This document shows positions 29,265 to 45,314 of a DNA stretch of 64,000 nucleotides, piece after piece. Every line of letters begins with the position of its first letter. The first letter of the stretch is position 1. The stretch spans positions 682,001-746,000 of the forward strand of contig OY978106.1 of assembly GCA_963854735.1 (NCBI GenBank), in the 5' to 3' direction. The notes beneath the pieces were generated by a model. The model saw nothing but the letters and a program-made list of their open reading frames with translations, was not told where the DNA came from and ran no database searches. The DNA is from Marvania coccoides. Lineage: Eukaryota > Chlorophyta > Trebouxiophyceae > Chlorellales > Chlorellaceae. Both the position numbers and the translations under genes were made by a program.

Positions 29265-31083
29265 TTATAACCACCGTCTCCGCTGCCGCTGCACTGCTTC
29301 GCCGGTCACCGTCTGCTGCTCCGCCGGCTCCGCCGCGACCTCCTCCGCCGGGCAAAACACCGTGTGTGGCGCGTACACCCCTCTCTCCACCTCTGTCTCC
29401 ACCAACGCCCGCAGATCGTCCATCTGGCTCTCGCCTCGTCGCTTGGCCTGGACAAAGGTATTTGCAGCTTTGGTGCGGACGTGCGGCACGTGGATAACAA
29501 ACCCGTAAGGGTGCACGTGGAAAGAGACCCCCAGGCCGTTCAGCTGGTTGATGTACGCAATTTTGTTGCCGCCGTAACCGACAAACCGCTCGTCTGCCCA
29601 GGGGGCCACGCTGCGGTGCATGACGAGGAAGGGCTCGTAGCGCGGCTCGTAGCGCGCACGATAGGTCACCGGCCGCGAGAGCCGCACCCACTTTGAGGAG
29701 TTGGTGGGGCCGTGGCCCCACGGAGCATCCTGGCCGTTGAAGGCATCCACTTTGCCCGCCAAAAAGTTCTCCCGCACGCCGTCCTTGCCCACTGCACTCG
29801 TTGGAACAGAAAATAGAGGAACGTGTGAGTACACTCGGGATTAAATCACAAAAAATGGTCCAGTACAGGGAAGAAGCAGCCATAGAAGCTAGAGGGGGCG
29901 GAATTTCTTAATTCCCCTCTTAATTATTTTCTAAAGAAAGGAAGGAATGAAGGGGTACATTGAAGCACAGCTGGCACTAGTATACTGCAACTCACGCATG
30001 ACGATGCTGCGCGCGAAGTTCTGCGCCATCACGAGGTCCTGCTTGCGGTTGGTGATCTCAAACGCAGGCAGCACCAGCGCTTTCTTCATCGCCGTCAGCT
30101 CCGCCATCTGCGCGTACACCGCCGGGTCTCGGTACCCCGGCTCCGGCAGCCCCAAGTTAGGGCTGGCCACGAAGTCAACGTCCAGCATGAACGTCAGTTC
30201 TGTGGTGGCCATGCGCAGCGCCCGATTTCGCAGCGAGTTGATGGGGTACTCTTGAGGCGACAGGGGGTCCAGAAACTGCCCCACCAGCTCCATGTGCATG
30301 GCGCACTGCGCGGTGCCCTCCATGAAGTGGAAGAACGCGTCCATGCCGCGGATAACGTCTTCCAAGGTGGTATTGACGTAGGTAGGAATGATGGGCGTGC
30401 CGCCAGAGATGTTGCGGAACAGCGGCACGTACACAACAGCTGCTAGGGGGTCGATCCAGGTGCGGCACTGGTTCTCCAACATGGCCAACCTGAGGAGGGG
30501 GGGAGGGAGGGTGTGAGTTGAGGGGCGGGAGGGATAAGGTGGGAGGAGCAGGAAGTGTGGCAAGGAGGAGGAGAGGAGGTGCGCGGGGGGGGGAAGAGGA
30601 GAGGGGGTGCTTACCTGTCTGCTGAGAGCTGCGTCATGAGGGTGATGCTCTCCCTGGGCCGCTGCTTGCTGGTTCGCCACTCCTGCACCAAAACCAGCTT
30701 GGGCAGGTCTTGCCCGCGTTTGCACGTCCGCTGCACCTCTGGCTCCACCGGGGTGGAGTCTATCAACTTTCTGGCGACCTTCTCCGAGCCCCCCGGCCCC
30801 GCAAAGCCCCCCCTGGTGTCCGAATGTCCGGTCAATTCCGAGTTGGCGATACCCGCCGCGTCTACTGCCCACGTCCATTGCAGCTACGATTCAGAAAGAG
30901 GACGGCGTGGGTTAGGCGAACCGGCGGATGGTTCCCCCAATGGGGATGGTTGACGGGGGGCAACGCTCAACACGACCTACTCACCAGAATGCAGGGAAGC
31001 AAGGCGACTGCTAGCAGCCCCAAGATGCCTCTTCGTCGCCAAAATGATCGGCTTTCAGCCCGGGCAGGCAGTCCTCCTTCCAT
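29265..31083 (-). CDS. GT49 glycosyltransferase, LARGE/B4GAT-like, Golgi type II membrane protein
   Basis: Exons 30985-31083, 30615-30883, 29996-30489 and 29265-29791 give 462 aa. The start ATG at 31083 gives a short basic cytosolic tail (RSFWRRRG) and a hydrophobic signal anchor ILGLLAVALLPCILV, the layout of Golgi glycosyltransferases. The catalytic domain shows ITLMTQLSADRLAMLENQCR, AAVYVPLF, LRNRALRMATTELTFMLDVD (DxD metal/nucleotide-sugar motif DVD), then PFLVMHRSVAPWADERFVGY and GYGGNKIAYINQL, ending with FHVHPYGFVIHVPH. These are the GT49 hallmarks of LARGE C-terminal domains and B4GAT1, which transfer glucuronic acid or related sugars. The substrate in an alga is unknown; cell-wall or glycoprotein decoration is likely. 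The last residues are Arg-rich. Confidence 0.85.
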
Positions 31084-31876
31084 CCCAACGGTGCTCCCTC
31101 TTCGACTGGGCTCAACCGTCTAATCTAATCGGCGACCAACTAACGGAGTCAGAGCGATGTTTCAGCGATATATATCATTTATTTGACATGACTTCAAGGT
31201 ATTTCACGTTGAATATTTGTAATAAGACCCCCCAGTTTTAATCCCCTCTGTTATTCCCTAAATTTTGCTTGTTTTGGTTGCGCGCCAAAATATGCAGGGG
31301 GTCTGTCGCATCAGCTCCCTAGTTTTCATCCCCCTACCTCCGTACGAAACGGTTGATACTTACAAGCGGCCTGCGGATGTCGAATACCAGAGGAGGGCCT
31401 CTCTGGTTTCATTATGTGCTCCCCGCCGCCACCGTTTTTTTCTTCCCGCCGGCCCCTCAACCCGCCTCAATTCCAACAACCCACTTGGCCCAAACTAATG
31501 CATACTCAATGCGCATGTGTTTCAGACCGCTCCAGCGCTCCCCTGCTATAGGTTGCCCTTATTTCATTTTTTCAGCCCACCCTGCCGCGCTATTGCACGT
31601 CACAGTTCATCACCGGCATTCGAATGCTGTGCCCCTCCCCCTCCTTTCTTTCCAACTATGAAAGGCACTGTCTTTCAGCTCAAACTGCCCCACTGCTGCC
31701 CCCAGCGCTTTCAAATGCTCACAAACTGCCCTCTCGGCATTGTTGCAACATTTTACACACACAGATGAGACACCAACGAATTGCAATTGCAGCTGCATTT
31801 AATATTTTATTTAATGAACAAATACCGCAGAAAGCCTGCTTCCTACTGAGCTCGGCCTCTTCGCATTTAACACTGC
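31084..31876. other. Intergenic between GT49 and alanyl-tRNA synthetase
   Basis: 793 bp. Contains the GT49 promoter region and the alanyl-tRNA synthetase 3' region. C/T-rich between 31320 and 31720 but without an acceptable exon; nothing else seen. Confidence 0.5.
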
Positions 31877-36887
<5,011 letters not shown>

Positions 36888-37409
36888 TTAGTCAATGCGG
36901 CTGGCTGGAGAGGGGCCTGCATTTGAAAAAGTCTCCTGGCAGCCCTGCTGTGCTGAGCCTTGCATTGATTTCTCTCAGCGTGGATAGCCGCATGAGACGA
37001 AGAGAAGTCCATACGGTACGAGGCACTGCAGCACGCCCCGACATCGGGGGAGAAGAGGCTGCAGCAGCTCGGTCCAGCAAAATGAAAAAGACGGTGCTGA
37101 ACTGTCGCCGTCGCTTCTTCGAAAAATGCGAATGTTCAGCTGCATGCGCAGGCCCTGCCTGGTGTAACATATTTTCTAGGTATTACAAATTTGATTGTCG
37201 GCCGCAAGAGACAGCCATGCCACGGGCATGAGGGCACGGGCCTCGCTTTTTTATTTGCAACGCTCGCTTAATTTTTTGAAAATCTAGCAAAAATATCCGC
37301 CATTTTAATTGCAAAATAAAGCCGGGGTGGGGGTGGGGGGGGGGGTTATACGTGAGATTGAAAAGAAAACAAGGTTCCAATCTCACCCCCATGTTGCGCC
37401 AGCTGAAAT
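36888..37409. other. Intergenic, upstream of alanyl-tRNA synthetase
   Basis: 522 bp with a G-run at 37336-37346. Promoter of alanyl-tRNA synthetase inferred. A plus-strand frame at 36923-37231 has no recognisable domain and is not supported. Confidence 0.5.
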
Positions 37410-38800
37410 TCAAGAACCGCCCTCTCGGGATTTCTCCTTCTTCTCATTCGCTATCTTTTTGCACGCCTGCCGGTGCGCCGGCCAGTGCTTTTTTTGGCAG
37501 TCTTCCGCACAGTAGTAGGCTTTTCCGCATCAAGCCACAGCGCTTTGCAAAGAGGGAGCTGTGACCGCAGTAATAACAGGTGTGGACGTCGCGCTTGGAT
37601 CGTATTTCCTTAACTTGCGCCTGAGCATTTCCACGAGCCTCTTTGGTGAGGATTGGGGGCAGGAGGCCGGTAGGGCCTGCTGCTGCCACAGCCCCAGACC
37701 GCTCGTAAGCCGCAACCCAAGCAGCAGCCGCTTTTAGCTCCGCTGCTGTCCTGTCAAAGATGAGCCGCGGGGCCCACTTGTCCACGCCGCTGGCTGCCTG
37801 TGCAGCAAAAGCTTGCGCCAGCAGCGCCTTGGCTTCGCTGTACAGCCAACCGCCTTCGACGAGCAGCAGCGCGTTAACCAGGGAGGTGCTAAGAGCCCAT
37901 ACCCGCAGTGGGTCGGGAACAGGCTGCGCTTGTATCTCCGCAAGGTAAGAGCGGCATATTTCAACCGTGCCCTCCTTCCCCGCCACTTTGGCAAAAGCAC
38001 CCGGCAGCCGCCAAAGCAGCATCTATTGGTTGATCCCGCCCAGCTGCTTCGCCACCAGGAAGCTGGCTTTGATGGAGGCGGCCGAGCTGTGTCCTACATA
38101 GGCGGCAATTCTGGCCGTGCCAAAGTTGACCATGGCCAGCAAATCATGTATCGTTAGGTTGGACTGCGCCGCGCGCAGAATGCCTTCCAGTGCGGCCCTC
38201 TGCCCCGGTGCTCTGGCAACTGCGGTCAGGTAGTTGCGGGACGATGTGAGACTTTCAGCCAACGGCCCTGCGTCTTCCTTGGCGAGCTTTTGGCGGTTGG
38301 CCAGCGTGATCAGGGTGCACCAGCATTACCATAGCCGCGGCAAAAAGATCATCTTCAAAGCTGGCTCTTTCTTTGCGCATAATGCCGGGGCTGCAGTTGA
38401 TGAGATTAACAAAGGCAGCATCGCTGTCGTCCTTTGCGCTGTCTTCGCCCTCGTCCCACGCTACCATTGCAGCGGGGCAGTTCCAGACGGCCTCAAGTAA
38501 GGCCAGGGTGACGCGCAGCATCGTGCGCTGCGACACATTGGGGCTGGCGCCTGCACACATTTTTTATGAATACAATATTATGCGTTTGAAGGGGGGTGCA
38601 TAATGCTTTGGTCGGCATTTAGATGCTTTACCTGGTCCAAAGTAGCGCACCAACAAGCGGGATGCCTCCACAGCTTTGATGTACTCTCGCTGCGACTGCT
38701 GGAGCTCAGCGGGGGGGATACAGGCCAAATAAGCAGCCCGCTCGCGGGCGTCCTGGCGGACAGCAGGGTTCAAGAGGCTGGCTTGAGAAGATGACGCCAT
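37410..38800 (-). pseudogene. MYND zinc-finger protein gene with two frameshifts and an in-frame stop
   Basis: Exon 1 is 38632-38800 (MASSSQASLLNP start) and a long second block runs from 38550 to 37410. The helical, Ala-rich middle reads continuously only if three lesions are bridged. These are a one-base shift near 38310 (after AAAMVMLVH), an in-frame TAG at 38023-38025 (after LGGINQ; the same frame continues MLLWRLPGAF), and a second one-base shift near 37530. The last shift falls inside the C-terminal MYND finger: CYYCGHSS and KRCGL are in one frame, AYYCAEDCQKKHWPAHRQAC in the other. MYND fingers are protein-interaction modules. GC content and codon use are still exon-like, so decay is recent or the lesions are sequence errors. 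Introns bridging the lesions would have to be 33-43 nt, far below those seen in this window. Confidence 0.7.
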
Positions 38801-39047
38801 GGGGAGACGGAGAAGAAGGATCTCTTTTGTATATCTGATGTTCGAGTTGACTTTTTGAAATATTAGAATCAAAGTTGCCTTGGAGCAAGTCTAAACTGCT
38901 TTTTGTTTTTTTTATGATTTTTCAAAGATAGAAATACGTGAAAATAAGAAGCTAAGCTTCGGTTTTTCCGAACCGAGGAGAAAATAGAAAGGATGCATGC
39001 ATCGCCGCCTTGGCTTTCTCTACTATAAATAAACCATATAAATAACC
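38801..39047. promoter_or_regulatory. Promoter of the eS26 gene with TATA box
   Basis: Short spacer between divergent starts. CTATAAATAAA near 39022 followed by CATATAAATAAC just before the ATG; a TATA-like element 20-25 bp from the start implies a very short leader. Confidence 0.45.
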
Positions 39048-39874
39048 ATGACCAAGAAGAGGAGGAACGGTGGCAGGTGCGTGACTCCCATCAATTATTT
39101 ATGCTTGTGTGCTCAAACAAAAGTTATTGTTCGATTTTGTCCTCTTCCAAAGGAACAAGCATGGCCGTGGCCATGTGAAGCGGGTGCGCTGTGAGTCCAG
39201 CGGCGCCATGGTGCCAAAAGACAAGGCCATCAAGCGCTTTGTGGTGAGTGGAATAAATTTGGAAGAGACAGGGTTCTATTAAAATAATCGCGCATTCCCT
39301 CGTATTTGGGGGTTATACAATAAGTAGCTTATACCATTAGACACTGCCAATAACTCCAAATGAAAGCCCAGGGCAACCCTCGGCGTTGCAATATTTTTTT
39401 CCTCCCACACCGGCCCACGTTTCTTCCTCCTCGCCCTCTTTGGCTTCACATTAATTTCAGGTGCGCAACATCGTCGACGCCTCCGCGCTGCGCGACCTTC
39501 AGGACGCCTCCACCATCGAGGGCTACATGCTCCCCAAAATCTACCGCAAGGTGCGACTTTTCCGCATGAATGCAAATTTTCCCTCCTTTCTACTTAAAAA
39601 AATCACCAAACTACGGAAAACTATGGTATTCGATCCGCCCTCGGGGGAGTGCCCTTGGGAGACAGTGCAAAAGCGACGGGATGGCCCTGGGAATTTCAAA
39701 CTCATACTTTTTAATCGAGAATATCGCGTTCAGGTGTACTACTCGGTTTCCGCGGCCATCCACTCCCGCATCGTGCGCGTACGCAGCCGCAAAAACCGCA
39801 GGAACCGCGAGCCGCCGCCGCGCTATGTCCCCCTTGCTCGCCCTGGTGAGGCACGCCCTGGCGGTGGGAGCTAA
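39048..39874 (+). CDS. RPS26: 40S ribosomal protein S26 (eS26)
   Basis: Four exons (39048-39076, about 39154-39243, 39461-39550, 39734-39874) give about 116 aa. The protein begins MTKKRRNGG and [17 protein letters not shown], continues [20 protein letters not shown] and [10 protein letters not shown], then [19 protein letters not shown] and ends in a Pro/Arg/Gly tail. These are the conserved blocks of eS26, which lines the mRNA exit channel of the 40S subunit. The zinc-binding Cys of animals and plants are largely replaced (the segment YYCVSCAIHS is [10 protein letters not shown] here), leaving RCESS as the only clear Cys site. Exon 2 boundaries may be off by one base. Confidence 0.92.
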
Positions 39875-40371
39875 GGGGCACTGTGGGGTAGGAGGAAATT
39901 TTGCAATCAACAGCAGTGCGTTCTAATGCCGTGTCCCTTCTGAAATTGCGCCCTAAAAAGTATCTAAAGCAAAATCTCCGAAAGACCGAATGAAAAGTTC
40001 GTTTTGCATGGGATTTTTTTTTTGGTGGTTCACAGTAGCTGTTGGTGTAGATGATTTACATAGCGACACACAAAATGATAGAGATAAAGAAACGAAGCAA
40101 CGATGAGGTGAGCTGGAAATAGAAAATTATATAGAGAGAGAAAAAACAAAAAACAAAAAAAAGTTGCCAAATTTTACAATCACGCATATAGCTCTCTCGT
40201 CAGGGGTGGCTCTGCTCAGCGCAGGGAAAGGAGAAGAAAATGCAAGGGGTGGTGGTACACTATTAACAAGGAGAAGGACAGTGGGACACGAAATAAAACA
40301 ACCGCTGGGCATGGCGAACGGGATTGAGTGTGTGAAATACAACTCGAAAAAACTGCTTTTGTCAAGCACAT
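39875..40371. other. Intergenic, convergent 3' ends
   Basis: 497 bp of AT-rich DNA between eS26 and the DUF760 gene; A/AG-rich stretch (40120-40165). No gene seen. Confidence 0.55.
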
Positions 40372-41957
40372 TTACCGTCCAGGCGGCAGCCGCGGCACCC
40401 AATCTGACGATGGGGAGTCATCTGCGCCGTCATCTGGGCCGAGCCATCCCGTCCTGGTGCCGTCCTCACTCCCCTCTGTCGCATCCAGCGAAGCGGTGAG
40501 CCCAAGCCGCACCTGCAGGCACACGGATGATGAATTATTTTGAGGTGCTCAATTGTCAACAAATGGTTAGTTATGAGCAGTAAAACAAGCGCTTTGAAAA
40601 AATAACAAAAATCTCGCACCTCCATCTCCCGCAACTGATGCCCGACCGCCATCAGCCAGCACAGCAGGTGCCCCAGCTCCGGCGCCGTGCACTCGTTCTT
40701 CCCGCGGCCCCACTCCCCGCCCTGCCCCTCTTCCCCCACCAACCGACGCACCAGCGCATTCATCGCTTCTAGCACGTCGGAACTGGCGCAATCCGTCAAA
40801 TCCGTGAGCTGCTCCGCAGACAGCCCCTTCAGGTACTCCAGCATCTCGTTCCCGTTGGTATCATGCAAAAACGCGGGGTGGTTGGAGCTTGCAGCCGACG
40901 CCCGCTGCGCCTGCTGCGCGCTGAGCTCCCTGCGCAGCTTTGTGAGCTCCGCCTCCAGCTCCTCCATGTACTCCAGCGCGGGCACGCGGTGGGCGCCCGT
41001 CTCGTCGTGCCACCGCACCACTTCGCCCTCTATCCGCAGCTTCTGGGCAGCTGCCAGCGGGGCGGTTGAAGAGGCGGAAGGTGAGGGCAGCAGCGAGGGG
41101 GACGCGGACCTCAGGTTGTTGGCCAGCTGCAGGCGGTACCAGCCGTTGCAAAACCTGCGGGGAGGAGAGAGCGAAACGAGGGTGGGTGGGTTAGAAGAAC
41201 GCCGCGATGAGACTACACAACTACTTTGGGTGAAGTTTCGAAGCTGTGCAGCTCTCAGGCACGACAGTAGAGCCTAATAGTAATAGCCACTTTGAAATTT
41301 ATTGAGTGAAACTAGCAGGGATAGGTGGATTGTGCTGCATAAGTATGAGTATCTCACAGATATCCCGTCATGAGAATGCTGAACATCAGCTGCGCTAGGT
41401 TGTCGCTGCGGGCGGAGATGGTGACCGTAAAGATCTGCTGCGGCAAAGAACCCAGCAGGTTGCTCACCGCCTGCCGCATCGCGATGAGCACAGGGGCAGG
41501 GACGTCAAAAGAGCCAGAGCCGCTGTCGGGAGAAGGCCTAATCTGGTTGACAAAAGCCAGCAAGGACTCCCGGCGGGTGGACTGAGTCTGCTGAACATCA
41601 AATGAAGGGATGGGGAGGAAATTTAGAGGATGAACACGAGGATTTCACGCGAAAAAAGCCGATGAATCATTGCTTTTGGGACGGCAAACCCAGAGTTTTG
41701 CGCACCTTGGGCCTTCCGGCGTCTTTACTGCCGCCAGATCCCCACAGAGAGAGAACCACCACGGAGCGAGCCCCCAAACGCTGCAAACTGCGCCTTTTGT
41801 GGGTGCGTTCGATTTGCTGCTTGAACGCGCCAGCTGTCAAGCCAAATGCGATGGAGGAGGCATAAATTGTTCGTGAGAGTGGTTGTGTAGCACGCTGGGC
41901 TATCATGGGTCGAAGGCTTCGGCTGTGAGGCCCCATGACGAAATTCAGCGAGTACAT
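40372..41957 (-). CDS. Chloroplast DUF760-repeat protein
   Basis: Exons 41706-41957, 41358-41587 (or 41590), 40620-41154 and 40372-40512 give 385 aa. The N-terminus (MYSLNFVMGPHSRSLRPMIA) is basic and hydroxylated, like a transit peptide. Two DUF760 copies can be seen. Copy 1: SLLAFVNQIRPS, VLIAMRQAVSNLLGSLP, NLAQLMFSILMTGYLF. Copy 2: MLEYLKGLSAEQLTDLTDCA, DVLEAMNALVRRLVGEE, ELGHLLCWLMAVGHQLREME then V. Between them lies a predicted coiled coil (EYMEELEAELTKLRRELSAQ). The family is found in chloroplasts of plants and in cyanobacteria; no biochemical role is firmly established. Acceptor of exon 2 is a tandem CAGCAG (NAGNAG), so isoforms with or without one Gln are possible. The acidic final exon is the least conserved. 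Confidence 0.8.
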
Positions 41958-42366
41958 CTTGTCGAGAAATCCGGCCCTCAGGGGTCCGGCGCACCCTCTT
42001 TTTCGCCAGGGGGTGAAAATTAAATTAATTCAAACGAAATCTCGAGCAAACCTAGTAATTTTGCCCATCTCGTTCGTGAGCTTTCCAGCAGCGAAAAAAT
42101 GGCCTTGTTCTCACAAAGCTCGAGGCTTGCGCTTGCATTTAGTTTGCTTAAGACTGTATCACGGTGTTCGAAGAACTTAGAGGCCGGGAAAGCGGGCAAG
42201 GCTTTCCTTTTATAAAAAATAAATCTAGCATAAAAGTCCTGGACGTGTTCATTGTTCTTTTGCCACTTTTGGCCATAAAAAAACCACAACCATCCGTATT
42301 ATTTCACAATTCGAGAAGCTGGTGGTCGTCGGAAACCTACGTCCGCTTCTCGAAAATTGAAATTGA
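41958..42366. promoter_or_regulatory. Divergent promoter interval, DUF760 gene / MATE gene
   Basis: 409 bp between two divergent genes for probable plastid proteins. AT-rich with AATTAATTC and TATAAAAAATAAATC blocks. Regulatory role by position only. Confidence 0.4.
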
Positions 42367-44349
42367 ATGTTGAGAGGTTCTCGCAGCTGCTGCGAAAACA
42401 GGCAGCTGTCATCGTCATCCCAAACACCCCCCATCCCATGCTCTTCCCGTCCCCAGCAGCGCCGGAGGAGGCTTCCACCACTGCTCTGTGCTCGGTTTGA
42501 CAGCTGCAGCTCTCTCGATGACCAGCAGCTCACGGCCCCGGCCCCCGCCGCCCGCAGCATCTCCCGCCTCCCCAAGCGGCCAAACGCAGCAGCCACAGAC
42601 GTATGCGACTGCACGCCGCTCTCTCCTTCTTCTCCATTACCTTCCGCCCCTTCCAACTTTTTCTCCAACTCCTACGACGGCCCAATTTTCGCGCTGGCCC
42701 TCCCCGCGGTGCTCGCCCTCGCAGCTGACCCTCTCCTGCAGGTCGTAGACACCGTCTTCGTAGGGCAAGTGGGAGGCTCTGAGGCGTTAGCAGCCTTGGG
42801 CGTAAATTCGGCGCTCTTCACCTTTTCCTTCGTGGTGTTCAACTTCCTGGCCACCGCCACCACCCCGCTGGTGGCGTCGGCGCTGGCTACGGGCGATAAA
42901 GCGCGCGCTGGGACTGTAACTGTGCAGGCGTTGCTGCTGGCGTGTGTCCTGGGCGGCGGGCTGGCAGCTGGACTGACGCTGTTGGCGGACCCAGCACTGG
43001 AGCTGATGGGCGCAGACCCGGTAAGCACACAGCGCAGTTTTTTTCAAACAATTTTCGAATAATTGTAAAAACAGTATCCATCAAATTTTGGCTCACCTCG
43101 TTTTCAATTTTATAAATTTCCCTAGGTGTCCAACCCTGCCATGTTTGAGCTGGCCAAGCAGTTCCTGCTCATTCGCGCTCTGGCCTCTCCGGCGGCGCTT
43201 CTGATGACGGTCGGCCAGGGCGCCTTCAGGGGCCTCCAAGACATGCGCACCCCGCTGTCGATCACCCTCGTCACTAACGCCATTAATCTGGGGCTCGACA
43301 GTGCGTTTTTATACACCCATTTGCTAAATTAATTCAGCTCAATATTTTGCGGACAATCATCGGGTTTATCTCGCTCTCCACATACCTCACACATTCGGTC
43401 CCTCCCCCTTTACGACGCAGTACTGCTCATTTGCAGCCTAGGGTGGGGGGTGAAGGGCGCGGCTGCCGCCACCACCACCGCAGAGTGGGTGGCGGCCGCT
43501 GCCTATCTCTCGCTGCTGTGGCGCCGCCGGGAGGACCTGGGGGGCCTGGACGCGCGCGCCGCGGTCAGCACCACCTCCCTCAGCGCCGCCGCCGCCGACC
43601 TGGCGCCATTTTTCTCTGCAGGCGGGTCGGTTTTGATGCGCACAGCGCTGCTGCTGGGCACAAAAACTTTGGCTTCAGCCACAGCCGCTCGGCTGGGCCC
43701 CGTCCCCATTGCTGCCCACCAGATTGTCATGCAAATCTGGCTGCTGTCGAGCATGATTGTGGACTCTCTGGCTGTGGCCGGGCAGAGCCTTGTGGCAGTT
43801 GAAACCGGGCGGGGCAATGCGGCAGGCGCCAGGGCCGTCTCCGACCGGCTGCTGCAGCTGGGGGTGGCTGGAGGCTTCGTTCTGGCAGCGGCGTTTTGGG
43901 CGGCGGAGCCGATGCTTCCTGGCATTTTTTCCGCAGACGCAGGGATTGAATCTGCTGTGCGGGACATTTTGCCGCTGGCGGTGGCCATGCTGCCGGTAAA
44001 TGCAGCTGTGTACGGCTTCGACGGCGTGTTTGTGGGGGCTAAGGACTTTAAATGGATGGCGGGAGCGATGGTGGCGGCGGCGGCGGCTGGTGTGGCGCTG
44101 CTAGAGTGCGTGGAGCCGATGGAGCTGGGGCTGAAGGGGGTGTGGGGCGCGTTGGCGGCCTTGATGGGGAGCAGGCTGGTCACGCTGACGTGGCGGTATC
44201 AATCGCCTGATGGACCTATTCCACCTCAAAAGAAAGAGCGGCAGCAGCAGCAGCAGGATGCAGCGGCGTTGAGTTCTACCTCAAGAGAGCTGGCACCCGT
44301 GCGGACGGAGCTGCCGCCGCGACGACGCAGCTTCGACAGCTCAAGTTGA
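42367..44349 (+). CDS. MATE efflux family transporter, EDS5-like (plastid envelope)
   Basis: Exons 42367-43020, 43126-43300 and 43421-44349 give 585 aa. A 90-residue Ser/Arg/Pro-rich leader suggests a chloroplast transit peptide. The membrane part starts IFALALPAVLALAADPLLQV and has the MATE signature DTVFVGQVGGSEALAALGVN, GAFRGLQDMRTPL, GVKGAAAATTTAEWV, GSVLMRTALLLG, AHQIVMQIWLLSSMIVDSLA and YGFDGVFVGAKDF. About 12 hydrophobic helices are spread over both halves. This wording is that of the plant EDS5/DTX46-47 and DinF-like subfamily, which exports small organic molecules such as isochorismate from plastids. Substrate here is inferred only. A poly-Gln run and an Arg-rich tail close the protein. 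Start is the first ATG in a continuous frame. Confidence 0.87.
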
Positions 44350-45314
44350 ACAGTAATGAAACCTAGCGCACAAGAACATTCTTCTCTTGCGCACAGTGAT
44401 TAATTGATTTTATAATGGGTTTGTTTTGTTTCCATCGAGTAATCTGATTATTTGGGGCTTGTACTGTGTTGTAGCGGAGTGCAGCCCTCCTCCCATTCTT
44501 TTCTTTCTTTCCTTTTCTTGCTTTCATGCTGCTATAGACACCCCCCCCCCCCCGCAAATCTCCGAGAAAGAGTAGACTCGGGTTTTTCTCTCTGTAGCCG
44601 TTAACGATTTTCAACACTTCTATCCTTCTTCGCCGGCGTAACTGCAAGGCGTGGCGCTGTACCAATATCATTCTTTGTTTTCGATCTTTATCGGGCTTCC
44701 TTAAATTAATACAGTCTTAATGGAGCATTTTCGTGTACTCATGTACTTTGTCTTTTTCAATAGTCGCATGCTTGTTCACTGTCCCCGTATCAGCCACGCC
44801 GCATGCAGTGAGCGCCTTTCTTACCCTTTCCTGTTTCAATCATGATTGATATTCGTCTCTTCAGCGCTTTTTAGTCTTTTAGTTGAATAGTGACGCTGAT
44901 TGGACCTTTCTTTCCTATTTCATGCACGTAAGAATGTGCATGCTCTACATGTGTGACACGTTTAGCACGTCTAGCGTAGACAATAGGTAACAAAATAATA
45001 AAATGTATGTAGACCATGAGGGGGAGGGAGAGGTCCCCTGCCGGAAAAAAAACAAGTACGGCAGATCGACTAATTTTGAGCCCCTTTGAGTGCTCATACC
45101 AGAGAAGCATGTCCATGTTAGTAAAACTGGGCGATTTCTTAGATACAAAGCAGCCGAGTTTGAACTTCCAAGGAAGAAAGTGAGGTTTGACTGAACGAGG
45201 GAGGGGGGGAAATGCTCCTTGACCGTCCGTTCGCCTCTGCTATTTAGCTGTTACTAACTATTTTGAGCAAATTCGCAGTGCGCTTCTTTTCTCAAAGAGT
45301 ATTCTAGAGGCGCC
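44350..45314. other. Intergenic between MATE and FN3-protein genes
   Basis: 965 bp. Includes a C homopolymer of at least 13 at 44541-44553. No exon recognised; right end holds the promoter of the FN3-protein gene. Confidence 0.55.

Noticed and set aside
31265..31770. Plus-strand frames in the GT49 / alanyl-tRNA synthetase spacer
   Set aside because: C/T-rich, low-complexity, no domain, no supporting splice signals; more like promoter or UTR sequence.
38280..38330. A 43-nt GT-AG intron that would repair the first MYND frameshift
   Set aside because: All other introns here are about 75 nt or longer, the removed bases read as good coding sequence, and the other two lesions cannot be fixed this way.
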